Positions 16,439 through 24,943 of a DNA stretch of 60,511 nt are shown here, piece after piece. Made by a program: the position numbers and the translations under genes. The DNA lies in contig JAEUNX010000098.1 in assembly GCA_016791025.1 (NCBI GenBank), positions 1-60,511 on the forward strand. Direction: 5' to 3'. The stretch comes from Zoogloeaceae bacterium (GTDB taxonomy: Bacteria > Pseudomonadota > Gammaproteobacteria > Burkholderiales > Rhodocyclaceae). The stretch's first letter is position 1, and every line of letters starts with the position of its first letter. Under the pieces are notes generated by a model. The model saw only the letters and a program-made list of their open reading frames with translations. It was not told the DNA's origin and ran no database searches.

Positions 16439-18333
16439 AGCTGGTAGTCCATCTTGAGTCGTAGCTGCAGCTTTCGCGCCTGGCGGAAGGCTTCCTTGAG
16501 AATCCGGCGGTCCAGCTCGTTCAGGGTGTCGGGATTGATACGGTTGTCGGTGGGGGAGTCATGTTCAGTTTCCAGATGCTGTGCGCGCAGACGCAGCAGC
16601 TGGATGAAATGGAACCCGTCGATGATCGCCTGAACTTCTTCGGCGCTGACCCCGAGCTTAGTCGCCGCCTGGCGCAGGCGGTGGACGGTGCTGGAGGAAT
16701 CCACGCCGACCCGCAGGGACAGGATGCGGGCAGCATCAACAAAGAGGCGGGCGCCGTAGATCTTGAGGTCGATGGTGCCGTCATCGGCGACGACGAAATC
16801 GCGGATCCGGCCCAGAGGTGGCGCCACGTCCAGGGCATTGGCCGCCATCATCCGCAGGAACGTGGTGCTGTTACGGGTGTTCTCATTGAGCCAGCTGCGT
16901 AGTTGGTCGCCGAGGCGTTCCGGTCCGTAGATCACCCGGAAGTCGAAGAAGATGGTCGAATTGAGCAGTGCCTGGGGGTCGGGTTCGCGGATCCATTTGG
17001 CAAAGCGCTGGCGCCATTCCTCCGGCGTGAGGCAAAGCTCGGGATTGCTGGCCATGATGTTTCCCTTGCACAGCGGGAAGCCGCAGGCAGCCAAGTCTTC
17101 ATTTACCGAGCGGGCAAATGGCAGAAGCCGGCCGCGGAGGGTCTCTGGGTCCTCACCCTTGGCGACGGGAAATAGGATGCCGTTGTCTTGATCGGTGGAT
17201 AAGGTCTGTTCGTGACGTCCTTCGGATCCGAAGGCGAGCCAGACGAATTCAACGCCGTGGAGGTCGAAACGATCAAGGCTGAGGTCGATGATCCGGCGGG
17301 TCAGGGCGTCGTTGAGGGCCGAGATGAATTGGGTCAATTGCTCGGCGCCGATGCCCTGGGCGATGAGGTTGAGCGCGAGTTGGCGAATGTCGCGGCTGGC
17401 ATGTTTGAGGGTTGGCACATCGACCGCCCCTTCAATGCTGGCGCGAATCTGGCCAAGCCCGATCCGTTGCAAAGAGAACAGGTCGCGCTCGGAGACCACC
17501 CCTTTTAGCCGGCCTTCGCCATCCACCACCAGCAGGTGGCGCACACCGTGGGTGGCCATGGCAAGCGCAGCGTCATACGCCGACGAGGTTGTAGAGAGCT
17601 GATGGGGTTGGGTGGTCATGACCTCGCGGATCGGTCGCGCGAGATCGAACCCGGCGAGGAGCACACGCCCAAGGATATCGCTTTGGGTCAGGATGCCGAT
17701 GGGGCGCTTGTCGTCGTCGGTAATTACCACGGAGCCTACGCGGGCCTCGTGCATTTTTTCCAGCGCTGCCCGCGTCGCAGTTTCTGGCGCGACCACGAAG
17801 GGCTCTCCCTTGACGATCTGGCCGAGGAGCGTGGTCATCGTTTGCTGCTCGGATGCCCGCTGGGCAAAAGTCGTCTGAAGCTGTTGGCGGGATTGGTTGA
17901 GGAGGCTCGCGATGTACTGGGTGCAATGCAAATGGAAGACCGGGCTCATCTGCATCAGACGCAGGAAATCGTCGGCGTCCAACTGATAGCAGAAGCAGTC
18001 CTCAACGGCGACGTACTGGTTGGTGGCCGGTCGTTGGGCTGACACGGCGCCGATGGGAAAACCTTCGCCGGGGCCCAGGCTGAGGCTGGCGTATTCCGTG
18101 ACCGCAACTCCGCCGGTTTGGCGGGCCTGAACCTTGCCACGCTGGACGATGTAAAAATAGCGGGGAGGCCCCATCTCCGGCGTGAGGATCGCGGCGTCCC
18201 GGGGATGGAAAGCCAGGGTGAGTCGGCTGGAAAGAAATTCCAGTGCCTCGGGCTCCATCCGGTTGAAGGGGGAGAAGCGACGGAGAAAATCGCTGCTGGC
18301 ACCAACCAGCATCTCGGTTGCGGAATTGGCCAT
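16435..18333 (-). CDS. Cyclic-nucleotide-binding/CBS/DUF294 nucleotidyltransferase-like protein
   Basis: 632 residues, no membrane segment. Domains in order: cNMP-binding-like (about 15-135, with GPGEGFPIGAVSA), a pair of CBS domains (about 150-275; DDDKRPIGILTQSDI and VVDGEGRLKGVVSERDL), a DUF294 nucleotidyltransferase-like domain (about 300-440) and a C-terminal helical domain (about 480-620). The transferase signature FGSEGRHEQTLSTDQDN near residue 367 keeps the Gly-Ser and the paired Asp of GlnD-type enzymes, so nucleotidyl transfer to a protein or small molecule is plausible. The target is unknown. It is cotranscribed with the exonuclease-like gene (4-base overlap). Homologous pairs sit by acetate symporters elsewhere, so an acetate or energy-sensing role is an inference. 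Confidence 0.88.
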   Translation of the reverse strand: MANSATEMLVGASSDFLRRFSPFNRMEPEALEFLSSRLTLAFHPRDAAILTPEMGPPRYFYIVQRGKVQARQTGGVAVTEYASLSLGPGEGFPIGAVSAQRPATNQYVAVEDCFCYQLDADDFLRLMQMSPVFHLHCTQYIASLLNQSRQQLQTTFAQRASEQQTMTTLLGQIVKGEPFVVAPETATRAALEKMHEARVGSVVITDDDKRPIGILTQSDILGRVLLAGFDLARPIREVMTTQPHQLSTTSSAYDAALAMATHGVRHLLVVDGEGRLKGVVSERDLFSLQRIGLGQIRASIEGAVDVPTLKHASRDIRQLALNLIAQGIGAEQLTQFISALNDALTRRIIDLSLDRFDLHGVEFVWLAFGSEGRHEQTLSTDQDNGILFPVAKGEDPETLRGRLLPFARSVNEDLAACGFPLCKGNIMASNPELCLTPEEWRQRFAKWIREPDPQALLNSTIFFDFRVIYGPERLGDQLRSWLNENTRNSTTFLRMMAANALDVAPPLGRIRDFVVADDGTIDLKIYGARLFVDAARILSLRVGVDSSSTVHRLRQAATKLGVSAEEVQAIIDGFHFIQLLRLRAQHLETEHDSPTDNRINPDTLNELDRRILKEAFRQARKLQLRLKMDYQL

Positions 18334-18361
18334 GACGGACGCAAGGGAAGGGAACTGACGA

Positions 18362-18367
18362 ATTATA
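18362..18367 (-). promoter_or_regulatory. Possible -10 element for the DUF294 gene
   Basis: A perfect TATAAT on the minus strand, 29 bases before the DUF294 start. It lies at the edge of the short inverted repeat AGGGG/CCCCT (about 18366-18382). No good -35 was found. Confidence 0.35.
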
Positions 18368-18412
18368 GGGGTCGTATTCCCCTCGAGGGCTGATCTAGCG
18401 CAAGGCTTAATG

Positions 18413-18439
18413 TTGCCTTGCGCCCGGGATGGCTATACT
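18413..18439 (+). promoter_or_regulatory. Candidate promoter for the CorA-like gene
   Basis: TTGCCT (18413-18418) and TATACT (18434-18439), 15 bases apart, end 25 bases before the start codon at 18465. The spacing is short, so this is moderate evidence only. Confidence 0.35.
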
Positions 18440-18464
18440 GCCTCGGCGCTGGCGAGGAGAGGCC

Positions 18465-20129
18465 ATGGAGACAAAGTCGCAGGGCGATTCACCGCGGTTG
18501 GGGCACTTTCGGCAGATCCTGCTCTGGCCTCTGCAGCTCATGCCCTTACGGGAGGGCAGCCAGATCCAAAATCACTGGGAGTTTCTGGAGGCCCCGGGGC
18601 CCGACAATCCCTGGCAGGAGGTGGATGACGAGTTCACCGGCGTGGCCGGCGGCCTGGAACATCGCCATTACAGCGAGTTCGTCACGTTCCTGCCCCATGT
18701 CCAGCGCTTCCTCTATGGTGAGGGCCGCACCCGGGGTGGGCCGCCGGGCGAGGCGCCAATTCGCGTGTTCCGCCGCAAGGATGTGGCGCGGGTCCGTTGC
18801 ACCTACCCGGATCCGGACTTGCCGCCGCGGGAATTTCAGGTCGCCCACGTCGACCTCTACTTCTTCTTCGACCTCGACGTTGTCGTTCTCACCGTAGAGA
18901 TCCACGCCTCGAACCTGCCGCTGGAGGTGGCCCAGGAGACCATGTTCCGCCTTGGCCGCGCCTATCCGATCTATTGGGAACCGAGTGGAGACGGTGGACA
19001 TTGCTTGAAGTTGACCGAATGGCTGGCGGCCGACGGATCCGTGCTGGCCACTTCGGATTATGAGCGTCAGGAGAAATTTCTCGGCCATGTTAACCAGTTC
19101 CGCGCGCCGACCCTGGCAGCCCACTGGGATTATCTGCTACGTCCCCTGGTGCCTCACCATTCCGAAGCCAAAGGATTGCTGCGCTATCGCCAGCTGGAGT
19201 ATCACCGTATGCCGGTGATGGCCTACCTTGCCCTGGACGACGACCCGCGCAGCTTGGCTCGATCGGATTTTGTCCGCCTTGCCCTGGTCACCCCGGCGGG
19301 GGCGCCAGACAAGATGCCCTTTCAGGTGCCGGATTTCGAAACGCGGTTCTGTTACGACCGCTTCTGGGTGGTGGACCCCGAGGGGCCCCCGGGGGCCCGC
19401 TATCTCTGTTGTGGCGAAGCTCTCATGATGGTGGGGAGCGCACGTCAGCCCTACTTTTTCACCCCCGGTGGCAGCCTGTTGGAGCAATTTCGCCATCAGT
19501 ATTTTCTGCTGTTTCTGATTCCCCACCTGCACAAAGCGGCCCTTTTCATGATGGCCGATCGCTTGGTGTACTCCCTGAAGCGGATGGACATCCAGCAGCC
19601 GGAAACGGTGAAGCGGTTCAAGCGCGAGATCCGGCAGTTGCGGGAGATTTTTCTGCGCTTCACTCACCGCTACTGGTTCCACCATGTGTCAGATCAGGCC
19701 CAGGCCAAGGATCTCTACCAGATGACCAAGCGCTTTCTCGGCACGGAGGAGCTTTATGTCGAGGTCCGGGAACGGATCCAGGATATGGCCGAATATCTGG
19801 AGTCTGACTCGCTGCGCCGTCAGGCCAACACGGTGGTCCGGCTCACAGTGGTCACGGCCTTCGGCTTGATCGGCACCACCGTGACAGGCTATTTCGGCAT
19901 GAATCTGCTCGGGCTCGATGACCTGTCGCCCGGGGTTCGCCTGGCTTACTTTGCAGGAGTCTTCCTCGGCGTCGGCTGGCTGACCTTCTACACCGTGATG
20001 AAGTCGAAAGGCCTGTCCGATTTCCTCGATCTCCTCTCGGATGAGCGCGAGCCGGTCACGCGCAAGATCGGTGCCTTCTTCGCCGTCTGGCGAAACAAGC
20101 GCCCTGGGGGCAGTGAGCGGCCACAATAA
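18465..20129 (+). CDS. CorA-like membrane protein with a large N-terminal domain
   Basis: 554 residues. The C-terminal end has the CorA hallmark: a hydrophobic helix (about 455-480) ending in YFGMN, a short acidic loop, and a second helix (about 490-510, YFAGVFLGVGWLTFYTV). The GMN motif supports divalent-cation transport. The roughly 400 residues before it are longer than in classic CorA and contain an aromatic-rich segment (YFFFDLDVVVLTVEIHA near residue 135) and a helical basic region (SLKRMDIQQPETVKRF). The start at 18465 follows GAGGAG; the frame is open back to 18429. It is divergent from the DUF294 gene and convergent with fumarase across a shared terminator. The transported ion is unknown. 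Confidence 0.78.
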   Translation: METKSQGDSPRLGHFRQILLWPLQLMPLREGSQIQNHWEFLEAPGPDNPWQEVDDEFTGVAGGLEHRHYSEFVTFLPHVQRFLYGEGRTRGGPPGEAPIRVFRRKDVARVRCTYPDPDLPPREFQVAHVDLYFFFDLDVVVLTVEIHASNLPLEVAQETMFRLGRAYPIYWEPSGDGGHCLKLTEWLAADGSVLATSDYERQEKFLGHVNQFRAPTLAAHWDYLLRPLVPHHSEAKGLLRYRQLEYHRMPVMAYLALDDDPRSLARSDFVRLALVTPAGAPDKMPFQVPDFETRFCYDRFWVVDPEGPPGARYLCCGEALMMVGSARQPYFFTPGGSLLEQFRHQYFLLFLIPHLHKAALFMMADRLVYSLKRMDIQQPETVKRFKREIRQLREIFLRFTHRYWFHHVSDQAQAKDLYQMTKRFLGTEELYVEVRERIQDMAEYLESDSLRRQANTVVRLTVVTAFGLIGTTVTGYFGMNLLGLDDLSPGVRLAYFAGVFLGVGWLTFYTVMKSKGLSDFLDLLSDEREPVTRKIGAFFAVWRNKRPGGSERPQ

Positions 20130-20155
20130 AAAACCCCGGCAATTGCCGGGGTTTT
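20130..20155. terminator. Bidirectional rho-independent terminator
   Basis: A palindromic stem CCCCGGCAA/TTGCCGGGG flanked by AAAA on the left and TTTT on the right works on both strands. It lies between the convergent CorA-like and fumarase genes. Confidence 0.88.
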
Positions 20156-20175
20156 GCGGGACGCTGAATGCCGCG

Positions 20176-21711
20176 TCAAGCTACCGCGACCGGGATCTTG
20201 CCGATCTTGGCCTGCCATTCCTTCGGGCCGGTGTTATGGACCGAGGTGCCCGATGAATCGACGGCGACGGTGACCGGCATGTCCTGCACGTCGAACTCGT
20301 AGATCGCTTCCATGCCCAGATCGGCGAAGCCGACGACCTTGGCGGACTTGATGGCCTTGGCTACGAGGTAGGCAGCGCCGCCGACAGCCATGAGATAGGC
20401 CGAATTGTTGTCCTTGATGGCCTCGATGGCGACGGGGCCACGCTCGGACTTGCCGATCATTGAGATGAGGCCGGTTTTCTCCAGCATCATGCGGGTGAAC
20501 TTGTCCATGCGGGTGGCCGTCGTGGGGCCGGCGGGGCCGACCACCTCGTCGCGGACCGGGTCCACCGGACCGACGTAATAGATGACGCGATTGGTGAAGT
20601 CCACGGGCAGCTTTTCACCCCTGGAAATCATGTCGTTGATCCGCTTGTGGGCAGCATCGCGGCCGGTGAGCATCTTGCCGTTGAGGAGCAGCTTCTGGCC
20701 AACCTTCCAGGAGGCGACTTCTTCCTTGGTCAGGGTGTCGAGATTGACCCGGGTGGCCGACTTGACGTCCGGCGTCCAGGTGACGGCAGGCCAGTCTTCC
20801 AGCTTGGGCGGCTCGATCTTGGCCGGACCGGAACCGTCGAGGTGGAAGTGGCAGTGACGCGTGGCGGCGCAGTTGGGCACCAGGGCGACTGGCAGGTTGG
20901 CGGCGTGGCAGGGGTAGTCCAGCACCTTGACGTCGAGCACGGTAGTGAGGCCGCCCAGGCCCTGGGCTCCAACGCCCAGCGCGTTGATCTTTTCCATCAG
21001 TTCGAGGCGCAGCTGCTCGGCACGGGTGAGGGCGGCTCCCGTCGCAGCCTTGGCTTTGAGTTCATGGATATCCACCGGGGCCATGATGGATTCCTTGGCC
21101 AGCAGCATGGCCTTTTCCGGCGTGCCGCCGATGCCGATGCCAATGATGCCCGGCGGACACCAGCCGGCGCCCATTTCCGGGATCTTCTTCAGCACCCAGT
21201 CCACCAGATCGTCGGACGGGTTGAGCATGGCGAACTTGGACTTGGCTTCAGATCCGCCGCCCTTGGCCGCGCAGATCACCTCGACGTGATGGCCCGGGAC
21301 GAGCTCGAAGTGGACCACCGCCGGGGTGTTGTCCTTGGTGTTCTTGCGAGCACCGGCCGGGTCGGCGAGCACGGAGGCGCGCAGGGGGTTGTCCGGGTTG
21401 GAGTAAGCGCGACGGACTCCTTCGTCGATCATCTGCTGGACGCTCATGGTGGCATCCGGCCAGGTCACGTTCATGCCAACCTTGATGAAGACCATGCCGA
21501 TGCCCGTGTCCTGGCAGATCGGACGATGGCCTTCGGCCGCCATGCGGGAGTTGGTCAGGATCTGTGCGATGGCATCCTTGGCGGCGGGGGATTCCTCGCG
21601 CTCGTAGGCCTCGCCGAGGGCCGAGATGTAATCCAGCGGGTGGTAATAACTGATGTACTGGAACGCGTCGGCGACGGACTGGATCAGGTCTTCCTGTTTG
21701 ATGGCGGTCAT
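20176..21711 (-). CDS. fumA: Fumarate hydratase, class I (iron-sulfur)
   Basis: Reversible hydration of fumarate to malate in the TCA cycle by a [4Fe-4S] enzyme. The 511 residues combine the alpha (TtdA-like) and beta (TtdB-like) parts in one chain, as in FumA/FumB. Cys in ICQDTGIG (near residue 67), GAGWCPPG (near residue 183) and PNCAATRHCHFH (near residue 278) are the expected cluster and active-site region. The beta part ends DSSGTSVHNTGPKEW. The ATG at 21711 is followed in family fashion. It sits 46 bases downstream of a UPF0114-family membrane gene on the same strand, probably an operon, and ends at the shared terminator. Confidence 0.96.
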   Translation of the reverse strand: MTAIKQEDLIQSVADAFQYISYYHPLDYISALGEAYEREESPAAKDAIAQILTNSRMAAEGHRPICQDTGIGMVFIKVGMNVTWPDATMSVQQMIDEGVRRAYSNPDNPLRASVLADPAGARKNTKDNTPAVVHFELVPGHHVEVICAAKGGGSEAKSKFAMLNPSDDLVDWVLKKIPEMGAGWCPPGIIGIGIGGTPEKAMLLAKESIMAPVDIHELKAKAATGAALTRAEQLRLELMEKINALGVGAQGLGGLTTVLDVKVLDYPCHAANLPVALVPNCAATRHCHFHLDGSGPAKIEPPKLEDWPAVTWTPDVKSATRVNLDTLTKEEVASWKVGQKLLLNGKMLTGRDAAHKRINDMISRGEKLPVDFTNRVIYYVGPVDPVRDEVVGPAGPTTATRMDKFTRMMLEKTGLISMIGKSERGPVAIEAIKDNNSAYLMAVGGAAYLVAKAIKSAKVVGFADLGMEAIYEFDVQDMPVTVAVDSSGTSVHNTGPKEWQAKIGKIPVAVA

Positions 21712-21757
21712 GGGCCTCTCCCGGAATTTTGGTTTGTATGGTGATGCGGTGGTGACG

Positions 21758-22288
21758 TCAGTGGCTCTTCGACAGCAAGAGGGTCTGATTCATGATCTTG
21801 TCGACGAACGCCATGGCCAGGGCGGAGAAGAGGAACACCACGTGAATGATGACCTGCCATTGGATGGCGTGTTCGCTCAGGTTGGCGGCGTTGATGAAGG
21901 TTTTGAGGAGATGGATCGACGAAATCCCGATAATCGCCGTCGAAAGTTTGATTTTCAGCACCCCTGCGTTGACATGCGACAGCCACTCGGGCTGATCGGG
22001 GTGATCGTCGAGATCGAGCCGGGAGACGAAGGTTTCATAGCCGCCGATGATCACCATGATGAGAAGGTTGGCAATCATCACTACGTCGATGAGGCCGAGG
22101 ACCACCAGCATGGTCTCGGTTTCACTGATGTGGCCTCCGACGAAGGCATTGGCCACCAGATGCCAGAGCTCCACCATGAAGAGGTAGACATAGATGCCTT
22201 GGGCGACGATCAGGCCAAGATAAAGCGGCGCCTGGAGCCAGCGACTCCAAAAAATGAACTGTTCGAGGGGGTTCTTTCGGTGAGACAT
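21758..22288 (-). CDS. UPF0114 (YqhA-type) integral membrane protein
   Basis: 176 residues from the ATG at 22288, function unknown. It begins with the family-like [25 protein letters not shown] N-terminus and has about four membrane segments: around residues 17-38, 57-77, 110-130 and 140-162. It carries the conserved [16 protein letters not shown] loop between helices 2 and 3. The frame is open to 22357; an upstream ATG at 22336 is possible, but the shorter start matches the family N-terminus. It is the first gene of a leftward pair with fumarase and is divergent from acs, sharing a 249-base gap. Its link to fumarate metabolism is only positional. Confidence 0.86.
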   Translation of the reverse strand: MSHRKNPLEQFIFWSRWLQAPLYLGLIVAQGIYVYLFMVELWHLVANAFVGGHISETETMLVVLGLIDVVMIANLLIMVIIGGYETFVSRLDLDDHPDQPEWLSHVNAGVLKIKLSTAIIGISSIHLLKTFINAANLSEHAIQWQVIIHVVFLFSALAMAFVDKIMNQTLLLSKSH

Positions 22289-22537
22289 AGGGGAGGGGTC
22301 GGGAGTGTCGCAAAGTTGGAATATAAAGTTTACCATTGCGCGGCCGAGGCCGCCCAATGTGCGCAGCCTGGGAGTTCTTCATATCTGATTGGGGGTGTAA
22401 GTCCTATGTAAGTTAGTGAAGCTGTAATCTGCCGCCAGAGCGATGCAGTCGTCACTTTTTCAAGATAGGTCGGAAGCGGCTTGTTCCCCCGCAGGGTCTG
22501 AGATCAACCCTTTGTCCAAGAAAGAGGAGAGGTGAGT

Positions 22538-24502
22538 ATGTCCAACGAACAGCAACCCCGTCTGTATTACCCGTCCGACGAGTTGGTCAAGAACGCTGCG
22601 GTGTCCGGTATGGATGCCTACCGCGCGCTCTGTAAAGAAGCCGAGGACGACTACGAGGGTTATTGGGGGCGGCGGGCTAAGGAGCTGGTCGAATGGAAGA
22701 AGCCATTTACCCAGGTGCTCGATGAAAGCAATGCGCCTTTCTACAAGTGGTTCGCCGATGGCCAGTTGAACGTTTCCTATAACTGCCTGGACCGCCAGGT
22801 TAATAATGGCCTGGGCGACAAGGTCGCCATCATCTTCGAAGCCGATAATGGCGAAGTCACGAAGGTGACCTACAAAGATTTGCTCGGTCGCGTCTGCAAG
22901 ATGGCCAACCTGCTGAAGAGCAAGGGCGTCAAGAAGGGCGACCGGGTTGTCATCTACCTGCCGATGACGATCGAAGGCGTGGTGGCCATGCAGGCCTGTG
23001 CCCGTATCGGTGCAACCCACTCGATCGTGTTTGGCGGCTTTTCCGCTCAGGCCCTGCGCGACCGCGTCAATGACGCCGGTGCCACGCTGCTGATCACCTC
23101 CGACGGCCAGTTCCGGGGTGGCAAATCCCTCCCGCTGAAGTCCATCGCCGACGAAGCCATTGCCCTCGGCGGCTGCGAGTCCCTCAAGGGCGTGCTCGTC
23201 GTCAAGCGGACCGGGACCGAATGCAACATGGTCGCTGGCCGCGACGATTGGCTCCACGAAGGTCTGGCAAACCAGCCTGACACCTGTGAGCCGGAGTGGG
23301 TGGATGCCGAGCATCCCCTGTTCCTCCTGTACACCTCCGGTTCGACCGGTAAGCCCAAAGGGGTTGTGCATAGCAGCGGCGGCTATCTGCTACATGCCAT
23401 TCTGACCATGAAGTACACCTTCGACATCAAGCCTAGTGATGTTTTCTGGTGTACCGCCGACATCGGCTGGGTGACTGGCCACACCTACATCACCTACGGC
23501 CCGCTTGCCTGCGGCGCGACGGAAGTGGTGTTCGAAGGCGTGCCGACCTATCCGGATGCCGGCCGGTTCTGGAAGATGATCCAGGACCACAAGGTCACCG
23601 TCTTCTACACGGCACCGACCGCAATCCGTTCCCTGATCAAGGCGGCCGATGCCAATGAGGCCGTGCATCCTCGTAAATACGACCTGACGTCCCTGCGCAT
23701 CATGGGATCGGTGGGCGAGCCCATCAACCCTGCCGCTTGGGAATGGTATTACAACGAAGTGGGTGGTGGCCGCTGCCCGATCGTCGACACCTTCTGGCAG
23801 ACCGAAACCGGTGGTCACATGATCACGCCGATGCCCGGCGCGACGCCGCTGGTTCCGGGTTCTTGCACCCTGCCGTTCCCCGGTATCCAATTCGCAGTGG
23901 TGGATGAGACCGGCACGGAACAGCCCTGGGGCCAGGGCGGCATTCTGGTTTGCAAGAAGCCGTGGCCGTCTATGATCCGGACGATCTGGGGTGATCCGGA
24001 TCGGTTTGTGAAGTCCTACTACCCGGCGGACTTCCAGGGCAAGCTGTACTTGGCGGGCGACGGCGCGATCCGCGACAAGGACACCGGCTACTTCACCATC
24101 ACCGGTCGTATCGACGATGTGTTGAACGTCTCCGGGCACCGCATGGGCACGATGGAGATCGAGTCGGCCTTGGTCGCCCACGAGAAAGTGGCCGAAGCTG
24201 CTGTCGTCGGACGTCCTGACGACCTCACGGGTGAGGCGATCGTGGCCTTCGTGGTGCTCAAGGGCGCTCGTCCGACCGGCGACGATGCCAAGGCCATGAT
24301 CAAGGAACTGTCTAACTGGGTGGCTCAGGAAATCGGGCCCATCGCCAAGCCCAAGGACATTCGCTTCGGCGAAAACCTGCCCAAGACTCGTTCCGGAAAG
24401 ATCATGCGCCGTCTGCTGCGCCAGTTGGCCAAGGGCGAGGAAATCACCCAGGACACTTCTACTCTGGAGAACCCGGCAATCCTGGACCAGTTGAAGGGCT
24501 GA
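22538..24502 (+). CDS. acs: Acetyl-CoA synthetase
   Basis: AMP-forming activation of acetate to acetyl-CoA, 654 residues. The P-loop [14 protein letters not shown] (near residue 267), the acyl-pocket block FWQTETGG near residue 420 and the C-terminal [11 protein letters not shown] (near residue 615) are present. The last carries the lysine that is reversibly acetylated in this family, so post-translational control is likely. The start at 22538 is set by GAGGAGAGG, 5 bases upstream; a GTG 6 bases earlier lies inside that ribosome site. It is followed by a strong terminator. It is next to a CrbS-like sensor kinase and an acetate-type symporter, which fits CrbSR control of acs known in Vibrio and Pseudomonas. 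Confidence 0.97.
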   Translation: MSNEQQPRLYYPSDELVKNAAVSGMDAYRALCKEAEDDYEGYWGRRAKELVEWKKPFTQVLDESNAPFYKWFADGQLNVSYNCLDRQVNNGLGDKVAIIFEADNGEVTKVTYKDLLGRVCKMANLLKSKGVKKGDRVVIYLPMTIEGVVAMQACARIGATHSIVFGGFSAQALRDRVNDAGATLLITSDGQFRGGKSLPLKSIADEAIALGGCESLKGVLVVKRTGTECNMVAGRDDWLHEGLANQPDTCEPEWVDAEHPLFLLYTSGSTGKPKGVVHSSGGYLLHAILTMKYTFDIKPSDVFWCTADIGWVTGHTYITYGPLACGATEVVFEGVPTYPDAGRFWKMIQDHKVTVFYTAPTAIRSLIKAADANEAVHPRKYDLTSLRIMGSVGEPINPAAWEWYYNEVGGGRCPIVDTFWQTETGGHMITPMPGATPLVPGSCTLPFPGIQFAVVDETGTEQPWGQGGILVCKKPWPSMIRTIWGDPDRFVKSYYPADFQGKLYLAGDGAIRDKDTGYFTITGRIDDVLNVSGHRMGTMEIESALVAHEKVAEAAVVGRPDDLTGEAIVAFVVLKGARPTGDDAKAMIKELSNWVAQEIGPIAKPKDIRFGENLPKTRSGKIMRRLLRQLAKGEEITQDTSTLENPAILDQLKG

Positions 24503-24587
24503 CAGTCCGGGGGGAAGCGGGGGACCGCTCCCCTTCACAGAATAATTGGAGGCACGCCGGCTCTCAGGGTCGGCGACAGGGAGGGGG

Positions 24588-24613
24588 AAAAGGCGCGGCA
24601 ACGCGCCTTTTTT
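24588..24613 (+). terminator. Rho-independent terminator after acs
   Basis: AAAAGGCGCG, tetraloop GCAA (a GNRA loop), CGCGCCTTTT, then more T. A second, imperfect hairpin (AAGCGG GGGA CCGCT) lies nearer the acs stop at about 24515-24530. Confidence 0.88.
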
Positions 24614-24730
24614 CTTTGCGATCAACCGCGCATCGGCGACACTAGCGGCGGCACACCAAACAGCAAAAAATCATGGGGCACGCTTGGCATTGACGGCGGA
24701 AGCTCCGCTTGGGCAAGGGTGGGGGAAACC

Positions 24731-24934
24731 ATGCAAAAAGGGTTGAGCGGCCAGCGCCTCGTCACACTGTTCCTCGCCGGAATGGTGCTCTTCAATTTTC
24801 CACTGTTGTCGTTGTTCGATCGCTCGGCGCCCGACATCGGCGGAGTCCCGATGCTGTACGTCTACGTGTTCCTGGTCTGGACCATGCTTGTTGGAGGAAT
24901 GGCCTTGATCATCGAAGGGGGCGGTCGCTCATAG
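24731..24934 (+). CDS. Small two-helix membrane protein preceding the sensor kinase
   Basis: 67 residues from the ATG at 24731 (GGGGGAAA upstream; a GTG four codons earlier is possible). It has two hydrophobic segments, about residues 11-28 (LVTLFLAGMVLFNFPLL) and 41-60 (MLYVYVFLVWTMLVGGMAL), with a short polar loop DRSAPDIGG between. It ends 9 bases before the symporter/kinase gene. Small membrane subunits (DUF485 or DUF4212 type) often accompany acetate/solute symporters. This one plays that positional part, but I cannot assign it to either family. It may assist folding or gating of the transporter-like sensor. Confidence 0.8.
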   Translation: MQKGLSGQRLVTLFLAGMVLFNFPLLSLFDRSAPDIGGVPMLYVYVFLVWTMLVGGMALIIEGGGRS

Positions 24935-24943
24935 GGGGTTGCC

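Noticed and set aside
20647..21744. 365-codon open frame on the plus strand
   Set aside because: Antisense to fumarase; low-complexity, no recognizable fold, no ribosome site.
23390..24625. 411-codon open frame on the minus strand
   Set aside because: Antisense to acs, and it runs through the acs terminator.
24660..24710. Sigma54 -24/-12 site before the sensor operon (GGGGCACGCTTGGCA)
   Set aside because: The -12 GC is misplaced and TTGC is lacking, so the match is poor.
24546..24746. 66-codon frame between acs and the small membrane gene
   Set aside because: It spans the acs terminator and has no coding character.
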